From Propionibacteriales bacterium (lineage in GTDB: Bacteria; Actinomycetota; Actinomycetes; Propionibacteriales; Nocardioidaceae), in the NCBI GenBank assembly GCA_019510315.1, contig JAEKKP010000090.1, positions 1-35,597 of the forward strand: a stretch of 35,597 nucleotides of DNA, in the 5' to 3' direction. How positions within the stretch are numbered: position 1 is the stretch's first letter; the number at the start of each line of letters is the position of its first letter. Of the stretch, positions 1 to 8,348 are shown in pieces. The notes beneath the pieces are model-generated. The model did no database searches. It had not been told where the DNA came from and was given only the letters and a program-made list of their open reading frames with translations. The position numbers and the translations under genes are program-made.

Positions 1-1353
1 CTGGCTCGGGTCGATGCCGCGGGTCAGTGCCACCGCGGCGAGGATGTTGACACCCGAGACCACGCACTGGATGAAGAACACCCGGCGGGTCTGCTCGAGG
101 GCGTAGAACCCACGCAGCATCAGGTAGTGCGTGGTGAAGAAGAACACCCCGATCGCGAACAGCGACAGCGGACCGACGAAGCGCGTGTAGCTCTGGCTCG
201 CCGATCCGTAGCCCCACACGACGCTGGCCAGGTCAGGGGCGACGACCGGCAGCAGCGCGACGGCCGGAAGGACGAGCGCGTACGTCGAGCGCAGCGTGGC
301 CGAGACCGCGTCACCGAGGCCGCGCAGGTCGTGGTCGGCGGCGAGCGCCGAGAGCCGCGGGAGGACGGCCGTCGCCAGCGACACGGTGATGATCGCGTGC
401 GGGACCATCGCCAGCTGGAAGGCGTAGGAGTACACGGTGTAGCCGGTGCCGTGCGACGACCCCGACTGGCCGGCGGCGGCGATCGTGCCGTGGGAGGCGA
501 TCCGCACCACGACGGTGTAGGCGATCTGGTTGACCACGACGAACAGCACGGTCCACAGGCCGAGCCGGAACGTGTGCCCGAGCCCGCTGCGCAGGAAGTC
601 GAAGCGCGGCCGGAACGTGAACCCGGCTCGCTTGAGGTAGGGCACGAGGATCAGGAACTGGGCCGCGATCCCGAGCGTCGAGCCGATCCCCAGGAGGGCT
701 TCCGCACCGTGCCCGTAGCCGCCCGTCAGCTCAGCCCCGCGCGCCGGTCCGACCGTGAGCAGGTAGCTGATCAGCACCAGCACGGCGATCACGTTGTTGG
801 CGATCGGCGCCCACATCATCGGCCCGAAGCTGCCGCGGGAGTTCAGCACCTGTCCGACGAGCACGAACATGCCGTAGAAGAAGACCTGCGGAAGGCAGTA
901 GCGGGCCAGGTCGATGATCGAGGCGCGCTGCACCGCGAAGGCCGCCGTGAAGTACTGCGGGTCGAGCAGCAGCCGCATCACGAGCGGCGCGGCGACCACC
1001 AGCACGACGGTGACGGCCAGCAGGAACACCGTGGCCAGGGTGATCACGCGGTTCGTGTACGCCGTACCGCCGTCGGCATCGTTCTTCATCGCCCGCACCA
1101 GCTGCGGCACGAGCACGGCGTTGAAGACGCCGCCGGCCAGCAGGATGTAGAGCATGTTGGGGATCGTGTTGGCGATGGTGAACACGTCCGCGTGCAGCGA
1201 GTTGCCGAGTGCGGCCGCGAGCAGGGTGGTCCTGACGTAACCGCTGAGTCGAGAGACGACCGTGCCCGCCGCCATCACCGCGCTCGACCCGAGCACGGTG
1301 GGCTGGGGAGCGGCGCCGTCGCTGGCCGGGTCGCTCGCCGGCGCCTGGCTCAC
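1..1353 (-). CDS. murJ: Lipid II flippase MurJ (MviN family), 3' end cut by window edge
   Basis: Moves lipid II across the cytoplasmic membrane for peptidoglycan synthesis. The visible 451 codons begin with a short Ala/Pro/Ser-rich tail and then run into the conserved MurJ N-terminus (AAGTVVSRLSGYVR, NTIPNMLYILLAGG, LVPQLVRAM), followed by successive hydrophobic helices typical of the MOP exporter superfamily. The stop codon lies beyond the left edge. The GTG at 1353 overlaps the TGA of the upstream DUF6049 gene (GTGA), so translation is probably coupled. An internal ATG near 1274 would remove the tail but would lose this coupling. M. tuberculosis MurJ (Rv3910) carries a C-terminal pseudokinase region; whether this protein does cannot be seen here. 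The family call is secure. Confidence 0.93.
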   Translation of the reverse strand, partial: MSQAPASDPASDGAAPQPTVLGSSAVMAAGTVVSRLSGYVRTTLLAAALGNSLHADVFTIANTIPNMLYILLAGGVFNAVLVPQLVRAMKNDADGGTAYTNRVITLATVFLLAVTVVLVVAAPLVMRLLLDPQYFTAAFAVQRASIIDLARYCLPQVFFYGMFVLVGQVLNSRGSFGPMMWAPIANNVIAVLVLISYLLTVGPARGAELTGGYGHGAEALLGIGSTLGIAAQFLILVPYLKRAGFTFRPRFDFLRSGLGHTFRLGLWTVLFVVVNQIAYTVVVRIASHGTIAAAGQSGSSHGTGYTVYSYAFQLAMVPHAIITVSLATAVLPRLSALAADHDLRGLGDAVSATLRSTYALVLPAVALLPVVAPDLASVVWGYGSASQSYTRFVGPLSLFAIGVFFFTTHYLMLRGFYALEQTRRVFFIQCVVSGVNILAAVALTRGIDPSQ

Positions 1354-3446
1354 TGGCCGCGCCACCGGTGCTCGCGGATGCCGCGGCGGATCCGGCGCAG
1401 GATCATCACGACCAGCAGGCCGCCGCCCCCGACGAGCACGCCCCAGATCAGCCGGCCGACCTGGCTGGTGCGCAGGCTGAAGGTCAGCGGCGTACCGAGC
1501 TCGGTGCCGTCGGCGGTGACCGGGGTCAGGGTCACCTCGTGCACGCCGATGGACGACGCGCGCGCCCGCAGCCGCAGCACGGTGCGTTGACCCGGCGCCA
1601 TCTGCAGTGGCTTGGGCGTCTGGATGTGCACGTCGGCGCTGGTCGTGCGTGGGCGGATGCCGACGGTGATCGGCTGGTCGAGCTCGTTGACCAGCGTGAC
1701 GGTGAGCGTGCCCGAGCCGCCGGAGAGGGTGACGAAGTCGGTGCCGATCACCGACACCTTGCCGAGCCGGTCCTGCATCGCGTCGTTGGTCGCGAGCACC
1801 TGCTCCCGGGCGAGCGACTCGTCGTGCCGGGCGTGGTAGCTCACCGCGTCCAGTGCGATGCCGGTCAGTGCGTGCTGGACGTCGTTGGTGCTGCGCAGCA
1901 GCTGGCCCATCGCGTTGGCCGTCGAGACCAGTGCGCGGGTGGCCGACACGTTCGCCAGGGGGACCTCGGCACGTCGCTCGGCAGGCGGGTAGCCGAGGGC
2001 GGCGTCGAAGCTCGGGGTGCTCTCACCGCTGTCGTCGGCCCGGCCGAGCGAGACGAGGTCGAGCCAGGGGAGGTCCAGGCCGCCGAAGAAGTCGGCCGAC
2101 TGCCAGTCCGCGCCGGGGTCCCAGTCGTCGGGCAGCTCGACGACCATCGGCCCGGACGATCCGTCCTGGGCCCGGAGCGCGGCGTCCGAGACGATCCGCT
2201 GACGCAGCGCCAGCGCGTCGAGGGGCGGGGTCGGTCCGGGGCCGCCTGAGGCCGCCTGTGCGTCGGTGAAGACGAGGTCCTGGCCCTCGGGCGTCCGCCA
2301 GTGCGTGCGCGTGCGCGGAGCCGAGTGGTCGGAGACCAGCACCATCGCGTCGTCGGGGACCGAGGCCAGGGCCTCGTCGTCGAGCCAGCCGCTGGCCGGC
2401 GCGACGGTGGGGACCGCGTCGACGCCGAGCTGCTTGAACGTTGCCGCAGACTCCTTGGCGGCCAGGTTGATGAGCTGGGGTCGCCGCCTGGCCAGTGAGG
2501 CGACGTCGGGATCGGCGTACCCGAGGCCGAGCACGGTCTGCAGCGCGGAGGCGGCCTTGACCTGCGCGAGCCAGCGGGCCGCGTTGGCGCGGTCGACGGG
2601 GCTGAGGCGGTCGTCGGAACGGCTCGGGCTGGCGGTGTCGCTGGGCGTCTCCGTCGGTCCGCCGGGCGGCGGGGTGCCGAGCGACACGGCGGGGTTGTTG
2701 CCGGCGATGGAGCCGACGGCGTCGATCACGGCGGGGTCGACGAGCATCGTGGCGGGGAGGCCGCCGGCGGAGCCGAGCAGCTGGGCGATGCGTTCGAGCC
2801 GGCCGTCGTCGCCGAGCGTCGTGGACCAGTCGGAGGTGTCGAGGAGCTTCCCGACCCGGTCCCGGCTCACCCGCTCGCGAAGCGGCAGCACCAGGGCGAC
2901 CGAGGTGTGGGCGTCCTCGGGCAGCAGCGGGAGGAACGTGCGGGCACGACCGTCGGCCACGGGGTCGCGGCCCTCGGTGTTCTGCCCGAGGGCGTGGACG
3001 CCGATCCAGTAGACGCCGGGCGTGCCCGCGATCTCGTTGCGCACGTCCTTGGCCTTGAGCGAGATCGTGAAGGTCGTGCTCTGCCCGGGCACGAGGTCGC
3101 CGATCGCGGCGAACTGCCCGACCTGGGTGAGCCGGGTGCCGATCTCGACGGCCGGGTCGGAGGCCGCGGCCGCCGTGAGCTGGTCGCGCGAGGTCATCGG
3201 GTTGCGTCCGACGACCGGGTGGACGTTGATCGCCGACCAGATCTCCTCGGAGTCGTTGCGCACGGTGCCGGAGAGCAGGATCCGGCCCTTCCGGGGCATC
3301 GTCGAGGGGCTCAGCTGGGTGAGCTGCACGGTGAGCGGAGTGGCCTCCACCGCGGGCGCCGCTGCCGCCGCCTGAGGAAGGAAGGGCAGCGCCGTCGCGA
3401 CCACGAGCGCAGCAAGCACTGCGGTCACGGTGCGGGGGAGACTCAC
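1350..3446 (-). CDS. DUF6049 family secreted, membrane-anchored protein
   Basis: A 698-residue protein of unknown biochemical function. It has a clear N-terminal signal peptide (basic start, hydrophobic stretch, AAAAAP cleavage region at about residues 25-30), a long extracytoplasmic body, and a single C-terminal membrane helix (about 665-683) followed by a basic tail (RRIRRGIREHRWRG). The region just before the helix looks like an immunoglobulin-like beta domain. The position directly upstream of murJ, with a GTGA overlap, matches M. tuberculosis Rv3909-Rv3910, which suggests a role with MurJ at the cell envelope; this is inference from conserved pairing. The GTG at 3446 lies 6 nt after a TAGCAT element, so the mRNA is probably leaderless. 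It is divergent from the CCA-adding enzyme gene. Confidence 0.85.
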   Translation of the reverse strand: MSLPRTVTAVLAALVVATALPFLPQAAAAAPAVEATPLTVQLTQLSPSTMPRKGRILLSGTVRNDSEEIWSAINVHPVVGRNPMTSRDQLTAAAASDPAVEIGTRLTQVGQFAAIGDLVPGQSTTFTISLKAKDVRNEIAGTPGVYWIGVHALGQNTEGRDPVADGRARTFLPLLPEDAHTSVALVLPLRERVSRDRVGKLLDTSDWSTTLGDDGRLERIAQLLGSAGGLPATMLVDPAVIDAVGSIAGNNPAVSLGTPPPGGPTETPSDTASPSRSDDRLSPVDRANAARWLAQVKAASALQTVLGLGYADPDVASLARRRPQLINLAAKESAATFKQLGVDAVPTVAPASGWLDDEALASVPDDAMVLVSDHSAPRTRTHWRTPEGQDLVFTDAQAASGGPGPTPPLDALALRQRIVSDAALRAQDGSSGPMVVELPDDWDPGADWQSADFFGGLDLPWLDLVSLGRADDSGESTPSFDAALGYPPAERRAEVPLANVSATRALVSTANAMGQLLRSTNDVQHALTGIALDAVSYHARHDESLAREQVLATNDAMQDRLGKVSVIGTDFVTLSGGSGTLTVTLVNELDQPITVGIRPRTTSADVHIQTPKPLQMAPGQRTVLRLRARASSIGVHEVTLTPVTADGTELGTPLTFSLRTSQVGRLIWGVLVGGGGLLVVMILRRIRRGIREHRWRGQ

Positions 3447-3452
3447 ACGGCG

Positions 3453-3458
3453 ATGCTA
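3453..3458 (-). promoter_or_regulatory. -10 element (TAGCAT) of the DUF6049-murJ operon, leaderless
   Basis: TAGCAT on the minus strand ends 6 nt before the GTG at 3446, and no Shine-Dalgarno sequence lies between them. A start site 7 nt after the -10 would fall on the G of the start codon. Confidence 0.55.
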
Positions 3459-3509
3459 ACGGCGGCAACGGGCCCGGACGCCGCGGCCAGCCGGGGGGCC
3501 CGGCGCCGA

Positions 3510-3515
3510 TAGAGT
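3510..3515 (+). promoter_or_regulatory. -10 element (TAGAGT) of the tRNA nucleotidyltransferase gene, leaderless
   Basis: TAGAGT ends 8 nt before the GTG at 3524 with no purine-rich ribosome binding site between. It lies back to back with the DUF6049 promoter within a 77-bp divergent region. Confidence 0.55.
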
Positions 3516-3523
3516 TACCTCCC

Positions 3524-4963
3524 GTGCCCGAGCCCCTGAACATGTCGCAGGCGCAGACCCGTGCAGTCCAGGAGCTGTTGCGGATCGCGCCGGTCATCGA
3601 CGACCTCGGCGCGCGGTTCGCGGAGGCCGGTGAGGAGATCGCCCTGGTGGGTGGTCCGGTGCGCGACGCGATGCTCGGCCGGCTGCACAACGACCTGGAC
3701 TTCACGACCTCGGCGAGGCCCGACGTGACAGAGCGCCTGGTCAAGGGCTGGGCCGATGCGGTGTGGGACATCGGTCGCGACTTCGGCACCATCGGCTGCC
3801 GGCGGGGCGACTACCAGATCGAGATCACGACGTACCGGTCGGAGAGGTACGACGCCTCGAGCCGCAAGCCGACCGTCGACTACGGCGACTCGCTCGCCGG
3901 CGACCTCGGCCGGCGGGACTTCACCGTCAACGCGATGGCGATCTCGCTGCCGGGCCGCGCCTTCGAGGACCCCTACGGCGGCATCGTCGACCTCGCGCAC
4001 CAGGTGCTGCGCACGCCGGGGCGGCCGGAGGACTCCTTCGACGACGACCCGCTGCGGATGATGCGCGCCGCCCGGTTCGCCGCGCAGCTCGGTTTCACCG
4101 TGGCACCCGAGGTGCGCCAGGCGATGACCGACATGGCCGGCCGGATCGGGATCGTCTCCGCCGAGCGCGTGCGTGACGAGCTGGTCAAGCTGATCTGCTC
4201 GCCGCGGCCGCGTGTGGGTCTGACCCTGCTCGTCGAGACCGGGCTCGCCGAGCACGTCCTGCCCGAGCTGCCTGCGCTCGCGCTCGAGCGCGACGAGCAC
4301 CATCGGCACAAGGACGTCTACGAGCACACGCTGACGGTGCTGGAGCAGACCATCGATCTCGAGGACCGGCTGCCCGGGGGTGGGCCGGACCTCACCGCGA
4401 GGTTGGCGGCGCTGATGCACGACGTCGGGAAGCCGCGCACGCGCAAGTTCCAGCCCGACGGGACCGTCACGTTCCACCACCACGACGTCGTCGGTGCGAA
4501 GCAGACCAAGAAGCGGATGCAGGCGTTGCGGTTCTCCAGCGACGAGACCTCCGCGGTCGCTCGGCTGGTCGAGCTGCACCTGCGGTTCCACGGTTATGGC
4601 GAGGGCCAGTGGACCGACTCGGCCGTACGCCGCTACGTCCGTGACGCCGGCGACCTGCTGCCGTGGCTGCATGTGCTCACCCGTGCCGACTGCACGACCC
4701 GCAACCGGCGCAAGGCCGACCGGCTGCGGCGCAGCTACGACGAGCTCGAGCTCCGGATCGAGCGGCTCTCCGAGGAGGAGGAGCTCGCCTCCATCCGGCC
4801 GGACCTCGACGGCAACCAGATCATGGAGATCCTCGGGATCCCCGCAGGCCCGCAGGTCGGGACGGCGTACCGCCATCTGCTGGAGGTGCGCCTGGACCAC
4901 GGGCCGATGACCTACGAGCAGGCGCGCGACGCGCTGCTGCAGTGGGCGGCCGAGCAGGCCTGA
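3524..4963 (+). CDS. cca: CCA tRNA nucleotidyltransferase
   Basis: Adds or repairs the 3'-CCA end of tRNAs. The 479-residue protein has the nucleotidyltransferase head (VGGPVRDAMLG near residue 42, the DLDFTT acidic metal site near 59), the RRDFTVNAMA motif and the DDPLRMMRAARFAAQLGF motif that binds incoming nucleotides. A C-terminal HD phosphohydrolase domain follows (ALMHDVGKPRT near 296, FHHHDVVGA). This architecture matches the actinobacterial enzyme called PcnA in mycobacteria. The GTG at 3524 is chosen because of the -10 element 8 nt upstream; the ATG at 3542 is an alternative. It is convergent with trxA, leaving only 7 bp between the two stop codons. The mutT gene found here in M. tuberculosis is absent. 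Confidence 0.95.
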   Translation: MPEPLNMSQAQTRAVQELLRIAPVIDDLGARFAEAGEEIALVGGPVRDAMLGRLHNDLDFTTSARPDVTERLVKGWADAVWDIGRDFGTIGCRRGDYQIEITTYRSERYDASSRKPTVDYGDSLAGDLGRRDFTVNAMAISLPGRAFEDPYGGIVDLAHQVLRTPGRPEDSFDDDPLRMMRAARFAAQLGFTVAPEVRQAMTDMAGRIGIVSAERVRDELVKLICSPRPRVGLTLLVETGLAEHVLPELPALALERDEHHRHKDVYEHTLTVLEQTIDLEDRLPGGGPDLTARLAALMHDVGKPRTRKFQPDGTVTFHHHDVVGAKQTKKRMQALRFSSDETSAVARLVELHLRFHGYGEGQWTDSAVRRYVRDAGDLLPWLHVLTRADCTTRNRRKADRLRRSYDELELRIERLSEEEELASIRPDLDGNQIMEILGIPAGPQVGTAYRHLLEVRLDHGPMTYEQARDALLQWAAEQA

Positions 4964-4970
4964 GCGCTGC

Positions 4971-5327
4971 TCAGTCGGTGCTGTCGTCCTCGGCGATGGC
5001 GGCGAGGTCGAGCTCACGGACACCGTCGATGAGCTGCTGGAGCACAGGTGCGGGAAGGGCGCCGGGCTGGGAGAACACGAGGTTGCCCTCCTTGAACGCC
5101 ATCAGCGTCGGGATCGAGGTGATCTGCGCGGCGGCTGCGAGCGCCTGCTCCGCCTCGGTGTCCACCTTGGCGAACACGATGTCGGGGTGCTGCTCGGAGG
5201 CCTGCTCGAACACCGGCCCGAACTGGCGGCACGGTCCGCACCACGCGGCCCAGAAGTCGACGAGCACGATCGGGTTGCTCGTGACTGTCGACTCGAATTC
5301 CTGGGCGGTGAGCTCGATGGTGGCCAT
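4971..5327 (-). CDS. trxA: Thioredoxin
   Basis: A small cytoplasmic dithiol reductant that keeps protein thiols reduced and is normally recharged by thioredoxin reductase. The 118-residue protein has the WCGPC active site (Cys30, Cys33), the cis-proline motif (SIPTLMAF) and the usual single-domain length. The start is fixed by a strong GGAGGAA ribosome binding site 7 nt before the ATG at 5327; the 366-residue ORF in the track is an upstream extension. The C-terminal tail (LDLAAIAEDDSTD) is a little longer than in E. coli. No trxB lies beside it, although trxB and trx are usually adjacent in actinobacteria, so the reductase must be elsewhere. Confidence 0.95.
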   Translation of the reverse strand: MATIELTAQEFESTVTSNPIVLVDFWAAWCGPCRQFGPVFEQASEQHPDIVFAKVDTEAEQALAAAAQITSIPTLMAFKEGNLVFSQPGALPAPVLQQLIDGVRELDLAAIAEDDSTD

Positions 5328-5429
5328 GTCGTGTTCCTCCTGGGCTGTGCAGGCCGCTGGTGTCCGTAGCATCCAACACCGCGCGTGGACGGGCCATTCC
5401 GCACGGTCGGGCTCGAGGCGTGTGTGTCC

Positions 5430-5435
5430 TAGGGT
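5430..5435 (+). promoter_or_regulatory. -10 element (TAGGGT) of the five-gene sugar operon, leaderless
   Basis: TAGGGT ends 6 nt before the ATG at 5442 and no Shine-Dalgarno sequence is present. This is the only clear promoter for the 5442-9382 operon, because all later genes overlap the preceding one. Confidence 0.55.
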
Positions 5436-5441
5436 GACCGC

Positions 5442-6077
5442 ATGTCGTCCCGACGCCTGATCGTCTTCGCGGTCGGATCGCCCTATGCGTGGGACGTCGT
5501 GGAGTCCGTACGCCGCACCGGCGCGGACCCGGTCTGCGTGGACAACCTGGGTGGAGCCGACCCGCGCCTGCCGGGCCTGACGCGCACCGCACCCGCCGGC
5601 CCGTTCGTCCTGGGACTCTCGTCCGCGGAGCACCGGCCGGCGGCCGCGCGTGCTGCTCGCGAGGCGGGTCTGGACGAGCCCACGGTGCTGGTCGACCCGA
5701 CCTCGGCGGTCGCGTCGACGGCGACACTGGGACACGGGACCTACGTCAACGCCGGGGCGGTGGTCGCCTCGCACGCCGCGCTCGGCTGCCACGTGAACGT
5801 CAACCGGTCGGTGTCGCTCGGCCACGACAACGAGATCGGGTTCGCGGCGTCGTTCGGTCCTGGCGCGGTCACTGCGGGAGGTGTGCGCGTCGGCGCGGCG
5901 GCCTTCGTCGGGGCAGGGTCGACCGTCCTGCCGGACGTGTCGGTCGGGCCGGGTGCCGTGGTCGGCGCCGGCGCCGTCGTGACCAAGGACGTCGCCGCGG
6001 GTGACGTGGTCGTGGGCAACCCGGCCAGGGTGGTGCGCACGCGCGCAGTGGAGGAGCAGCGTTGCCCGCACTGCTGA
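5442..6077 (+). CDS. NeuD/PglD-like sugar O- or N-acyltransferase (left-handed beta-helix)
   Basis: Likely transfers an acyl group from acyl-CoA to a sugar hydroxyl or amine. The 211-residue protein has an N-terminal Rossmann-like half (RLIVFAVGSPYAWDVV), in which the glycine-rich loop of NeuD/PglD is altered, and a C-terminal hexapeptide-repeat helix (LGHGTYVNAGAVV through VGPGAVVGAGAVVTKDV), ending in the family's GNPARVV motif. His128 in SLGHDNEIG matches the catalytic histidine of the family. It is the first gene of a five-gene operon, and its 3' end overlaps the next gene by 16 nt. With an aminotransferase downstream, N-acylation of an amino sugar is a plausible role; the acyl group and substrate are unknown. 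Confidence 0.8.
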   Translation: MSSRRLIVFAVGSPYAWDVVESVRRTGADPVCVDNLGGADPRLPGLTRTAPAGPFVLGLSSAEHRPAAARAAREAGLDEPTVLVDPTSAVASTATLGHGTYVNAGAVVASHAALGCHVNVNRSVSLGHDNEIGFAASFGPGAVTAGGVRVGAAAFVGAGSTVLPDVSVGPGAVVGAGAVVTKDVAAGDVVVGNPARVVRTRAVEEQRCPHC

Positions 6078-6919
6078 GCGCCCTCGACCGGCCGGCGCCG
6101 ATCGTGCTCGCGCCGACCGGCATGGTCCCGACCAAGGCGATGACCCCGCACGTCCCGATCACGCCCGAGGAGATCGCCCGCGACGTGGCAGCGGCGGCCG
6201 CGCTGGGCATCACGTCGGTCCACCTCCACGCCCGTGACGCCGACGGCGCCCCGACCTGGTCGCGCGACGTCTACGCGCGCATCGTCGGCGCGGTGCGTGA
6301 CCTCGTGCCCGAGGTGCTCATCAACGTCAGCACGAGCGGCCGCACCTGGTCCGAGCTGGAGAAGCGGGCCGACTGCCTCGCGCTCGATGACGACCTCAAG
6401 CCCGACCTCGCGTCGCTGACCCTCTCGAGCCTCAACTTCCTCGGGTCGGCCTCGGTGAACGCACCCGAGACGGTCCGCGGGCTCGCCACGATCATGCGCG
6501 ACCGCGGGATCGTCCCGGAGCTGGAGATCTTCGACCTCGGCATGGTGAACATGGCACACGTGCTCCGCAAGGAGGGCCTGGTCCCGAGCACCGCTGTGGC
6601 GAACCTGTTCTTCGGCAACATCGCCGGTATGCAGGCCGACGCGGCCGAGGTGGGCCTCGCGGTCGAACGGCTGCCCGACGACACGCTGTGGGCCGGGGCC
6701 GGCCTGGGGGACTTCCAGCTCACCGCCCAGTCACTGGCGGTGGCGATCGGTGGCGGAGTCCGTGTCGGCCTGGAGGACGGCATCTGGTTCGACCGGGCAC
6801 GCACGACCCTCGCCACGAACGAGTCCTTGGTCGAACGAGTGCACCGGCTCCTGGAGCTGCACGGTCGCCGGATGATGACGCCGGCCGAGCTGCGCGCCCA
6901 CCTGAGGGGCGGCGCATGA
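6062..6919 (+). CDS. BKACE family beta-keto acid cleavage enzyme (DUF849)
   Basis: Members of this family use acetyl-CoA and a beta-keto acid to give acetoacetate and a new acyl-CoA, as the 3-keto-5-aminohexanoate cleavage enzyme Kce does in lysine fermentation. The 285-residue TIM-barrel protein has the APTG start, the zinc ligands HLHARD (His54, His56) and the glutamate of VGLEDG (Glu238), so it looks catalytically complete. The TTG at 6062 is preceded by GGAGGA 8 nt upstream and gives the normal N-terminus; the ATG at 6122 would cut off the first strand. It lies inside a sugar-modification operon rather than with amino acid or carnitine catabolism, which is unusual. The substrate is unknown. 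Confidence 0.85.
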   Translation: MPALLSALDRPAPIVLAPTGMVPTKAMTPHVPITPEEIARDVAAAAALGITSVHLHARDADGAPTWSRDVYARIVGAVRDLVPEVLINVSTSGRTWSELEKRADCLALDDDLKPDLASLTLSSLNFLGSASVNAPETVRGLATIMRDRGIVPELEIFDLGMVNMAHVLRKEGLVPSTAVANLFFGNIAGMQADAAEVGLAVERLPDDTLWAGAGLGDFQLTAQSLAVAIGGGVRVGLEDGIWFDRARTTLATNESLVERVHRLLELHGRRMMTPAELRAHLRGGA

Positions 6920-7986
6920 GGGTCCCGGTCGCTGCGCCCACCCGGCTGGATCCGGACGAGGCGGCCGCGGTGCAGCAGGCAGCGGCCGAGGTCATCCGTG
7001 GCTCCGACTGGGTCCTCGGCGATCCGGTCGCGCGCTTCGAGGCCGAGCTCGCGGCGTACGTGGGCGTCGCCTCCGACGTCATGGTGGGGGTCGGCAACGG
7101 CACCGACGCGCTCGTCGTGGCCTTCGCCGCGTTGGACCTGCCGGCGGGGGCCGCAGTCCTGGTGGCCGCGGACGAGGGCGGGTACGCCGCCACGGCGGCC
7201 CGGCTCGCCGGGCTGGTGCCGGTCGCGATCGACAGCGGCCCTCACGGCCCGACGGTCGCGATGGCGGAGGCCGGGCTCACGACCGGTGTCGCTGCGCTCG
7301 TCGTGACGCACCTCCACGGCAACGCAGTGCCGATCGCCGAGCTCGACGCCTGGCGGCGTTCGCGCGGCCTGATCCTGGTCGAGGACTGCGCGCAGGCGCA
7401 CGGTCTGAGGGTCGACGGAGGGCACGTCGGCAACGCCGGCGACGCCGCGACGTTCAGCTTCTACCCCACGAAGAACCTGGGAGCCGTCGGCGACGGCGGC
7501 GCCGTCTGGTTCGCCGATGCTGCGGTGGCCGACAGCGCCCGGTCGCTGCGGCAGTACGGCTGGGGCGACCGCTACCGCGTGCAGCACGCCCGCGGTCGCA
7601 ACTCCCGGCTGGACCCGATCCAGGCCGCGATCCTGTCGGCGCGCCTGCCGTACCTCGATCCCCGCAACGATCGCCGCCGCGCGATCGCGAGCAGGTACGC
7701 CGAGCACGCCGACCTCCTCGGCGACCTCGAGGCCACGGTCGCCCACCACGCGGTGGTCCAGAGCGAGAGCCGCGACGCCCTGGCCGCAGCTCTCGAGGCG
7801 TGCGGGGTCGGAACGGCGGTGCACTACCCGTGGCTGGTCACCGAGATGCCGGGGCTCGAGATCGCTCCGGCGCGCACCCGCGAGGCCGCGACCCGGCGAG
7901 ACCGGATCCTCAGCATTCCGTGCTTCCCCGAGATGACCGACGCGGAGGTCGACGTCGTGTGCACTGCCCTCGAGGAGTCGCGGTGA
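6916..7986 (+). CDS. DegT/DnrJ/EryC1/StrS family sugar aminotransferase
   Basis: PLP enzyme that converts a keto group of a nucleotide-activated sugar to an amine, usually with glutamate as donor. In the 356-residue protein, VGNGTDAL is the cofactor phosphate region, EDCAQAHG carries the aspartate that contacts the pyridine nitrogen, and SFYPTKNLGAVGDGGA carries the Schiff-base lysine (Lys186). RNSRLDPIQAAIL is the family's substrate-loop motif. The ATG overlaps the TGA of the BKACE gene (ATGA). The family also includes some non-aminating members, but these usually lack the lysine seen here. No 4,6-dehydratase or nucleotidylyltransferase lies nearby, so the NDP-keto-sugar must be made elsewhere. 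Confidence 0.88.
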   Translation: MRVPVAAPTRLDPDEAAAVQQAAAEVIRGSDWVLGDPVARFEAELAAYVGVASDVMVGVGNGTDALVVAFAALDLPAGAAVLVAADEGGYAATAARLAGLVPVAIDSGPHGPTVAMAEAGLTTGVAALVVTHLHGNAVPIAELDAWRRSRGLILVEDCAQAHGLRVDGGHVGNAGDAATFSFYPTKNLGAVGDGGAVWFADAAVADSARSLRQYGWGDRYRVQHARGRNSRLDPIQAAILSARLPYLDPRNDRRRAIASRYAEHADLLGDLEATVAHHAVVQSESRDALAAALEACGVGTAVHYPWLVTEMPGLEIAPARTREAATRRDRILSIPCFPEMTDAEVDVVCTALEESR

Positions 7987-8348
7987 GGGCCGCCGACGGT
8001 GCCGGAGTCTTCGACGACGACCGCGGCAGCCTGCTGGCCGTCGAGCTCACGGACCTGCCCTTCACCGTCCGCCGGGTGTTCGTGGTCAGCGGCCGTGCGG
8101 GCGGCGCCGATCGGGGCGACCACGTGGTGCCGTGCGCCGAGACGATCGTCCTGTTGTCCGGTGCGGCGTGCTTCTGGACCACGAGTGCCGGCACCGACGA
8201 CGTCAGCGATGCGCGCCTCGATCGCCGTGGTCAGCGCCTCGACCTCGACGAGGGTGACCACGTGCGCTACCGGCTGCTCGACGAGCACAGCTCGATCCTC
8301 GTCCTGGCCGAGCAGCCCTACGAGCACGGCGCGGAGGAGCGACCGTGA
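7983..8348 (+). CDS. WxcM/FdtA-like cupin, probable sugar 3,4-ketoisomerase relative lacking the HxH motif
   Basis: A 121-residue single-domain cupin. The opening (FDDDRGSLLAVE, LPFTVRRVFVVSG) matches the FdtA/QdtA/WxcM family, which isomerises dTDP-4-keto-6-deoxyglucose to the 3-keto sugar. In known enzymes the next strand carries RGxHAH, with a catalytic histidine; here it reads RGDHVVP, so one histidine is missing. The usual Gln a few residues later is also not obvious. The protein may therefore bind a sugar without isomerising it, or use another residue. GTGA overlaps at both ends couple it to the aminotransferase and the glycosyltransferase. Family call moderate; activity uncertain. Confidence 0.7.
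   Translation: MRAADGAGVFDDDRGSLLAVELTDLPFTVRRVFVVSGRAGGADRGDHVVPCAETIVLLSGAACFWTTSAGTDDVSDARLDRRGQRLDLDEGDHVRYRLLDEHSSILVLAEQPYEHGAEERP

Noticed and set aside
127-1590. 487-residue plus-strand ORF opposite murJ
   Set aside because: It is a GC-rich shadow frame full of Arg, Gly, His and Asp, opposite a clear MurJ protein.
4971-6071. Thioredoxin as a 366-residue fusion
   Set aside because: The N-terminal 248 residues are the antisense of the NeuD-like gene. A strong GGAGGAA site before ATG 5327 marks the true start.
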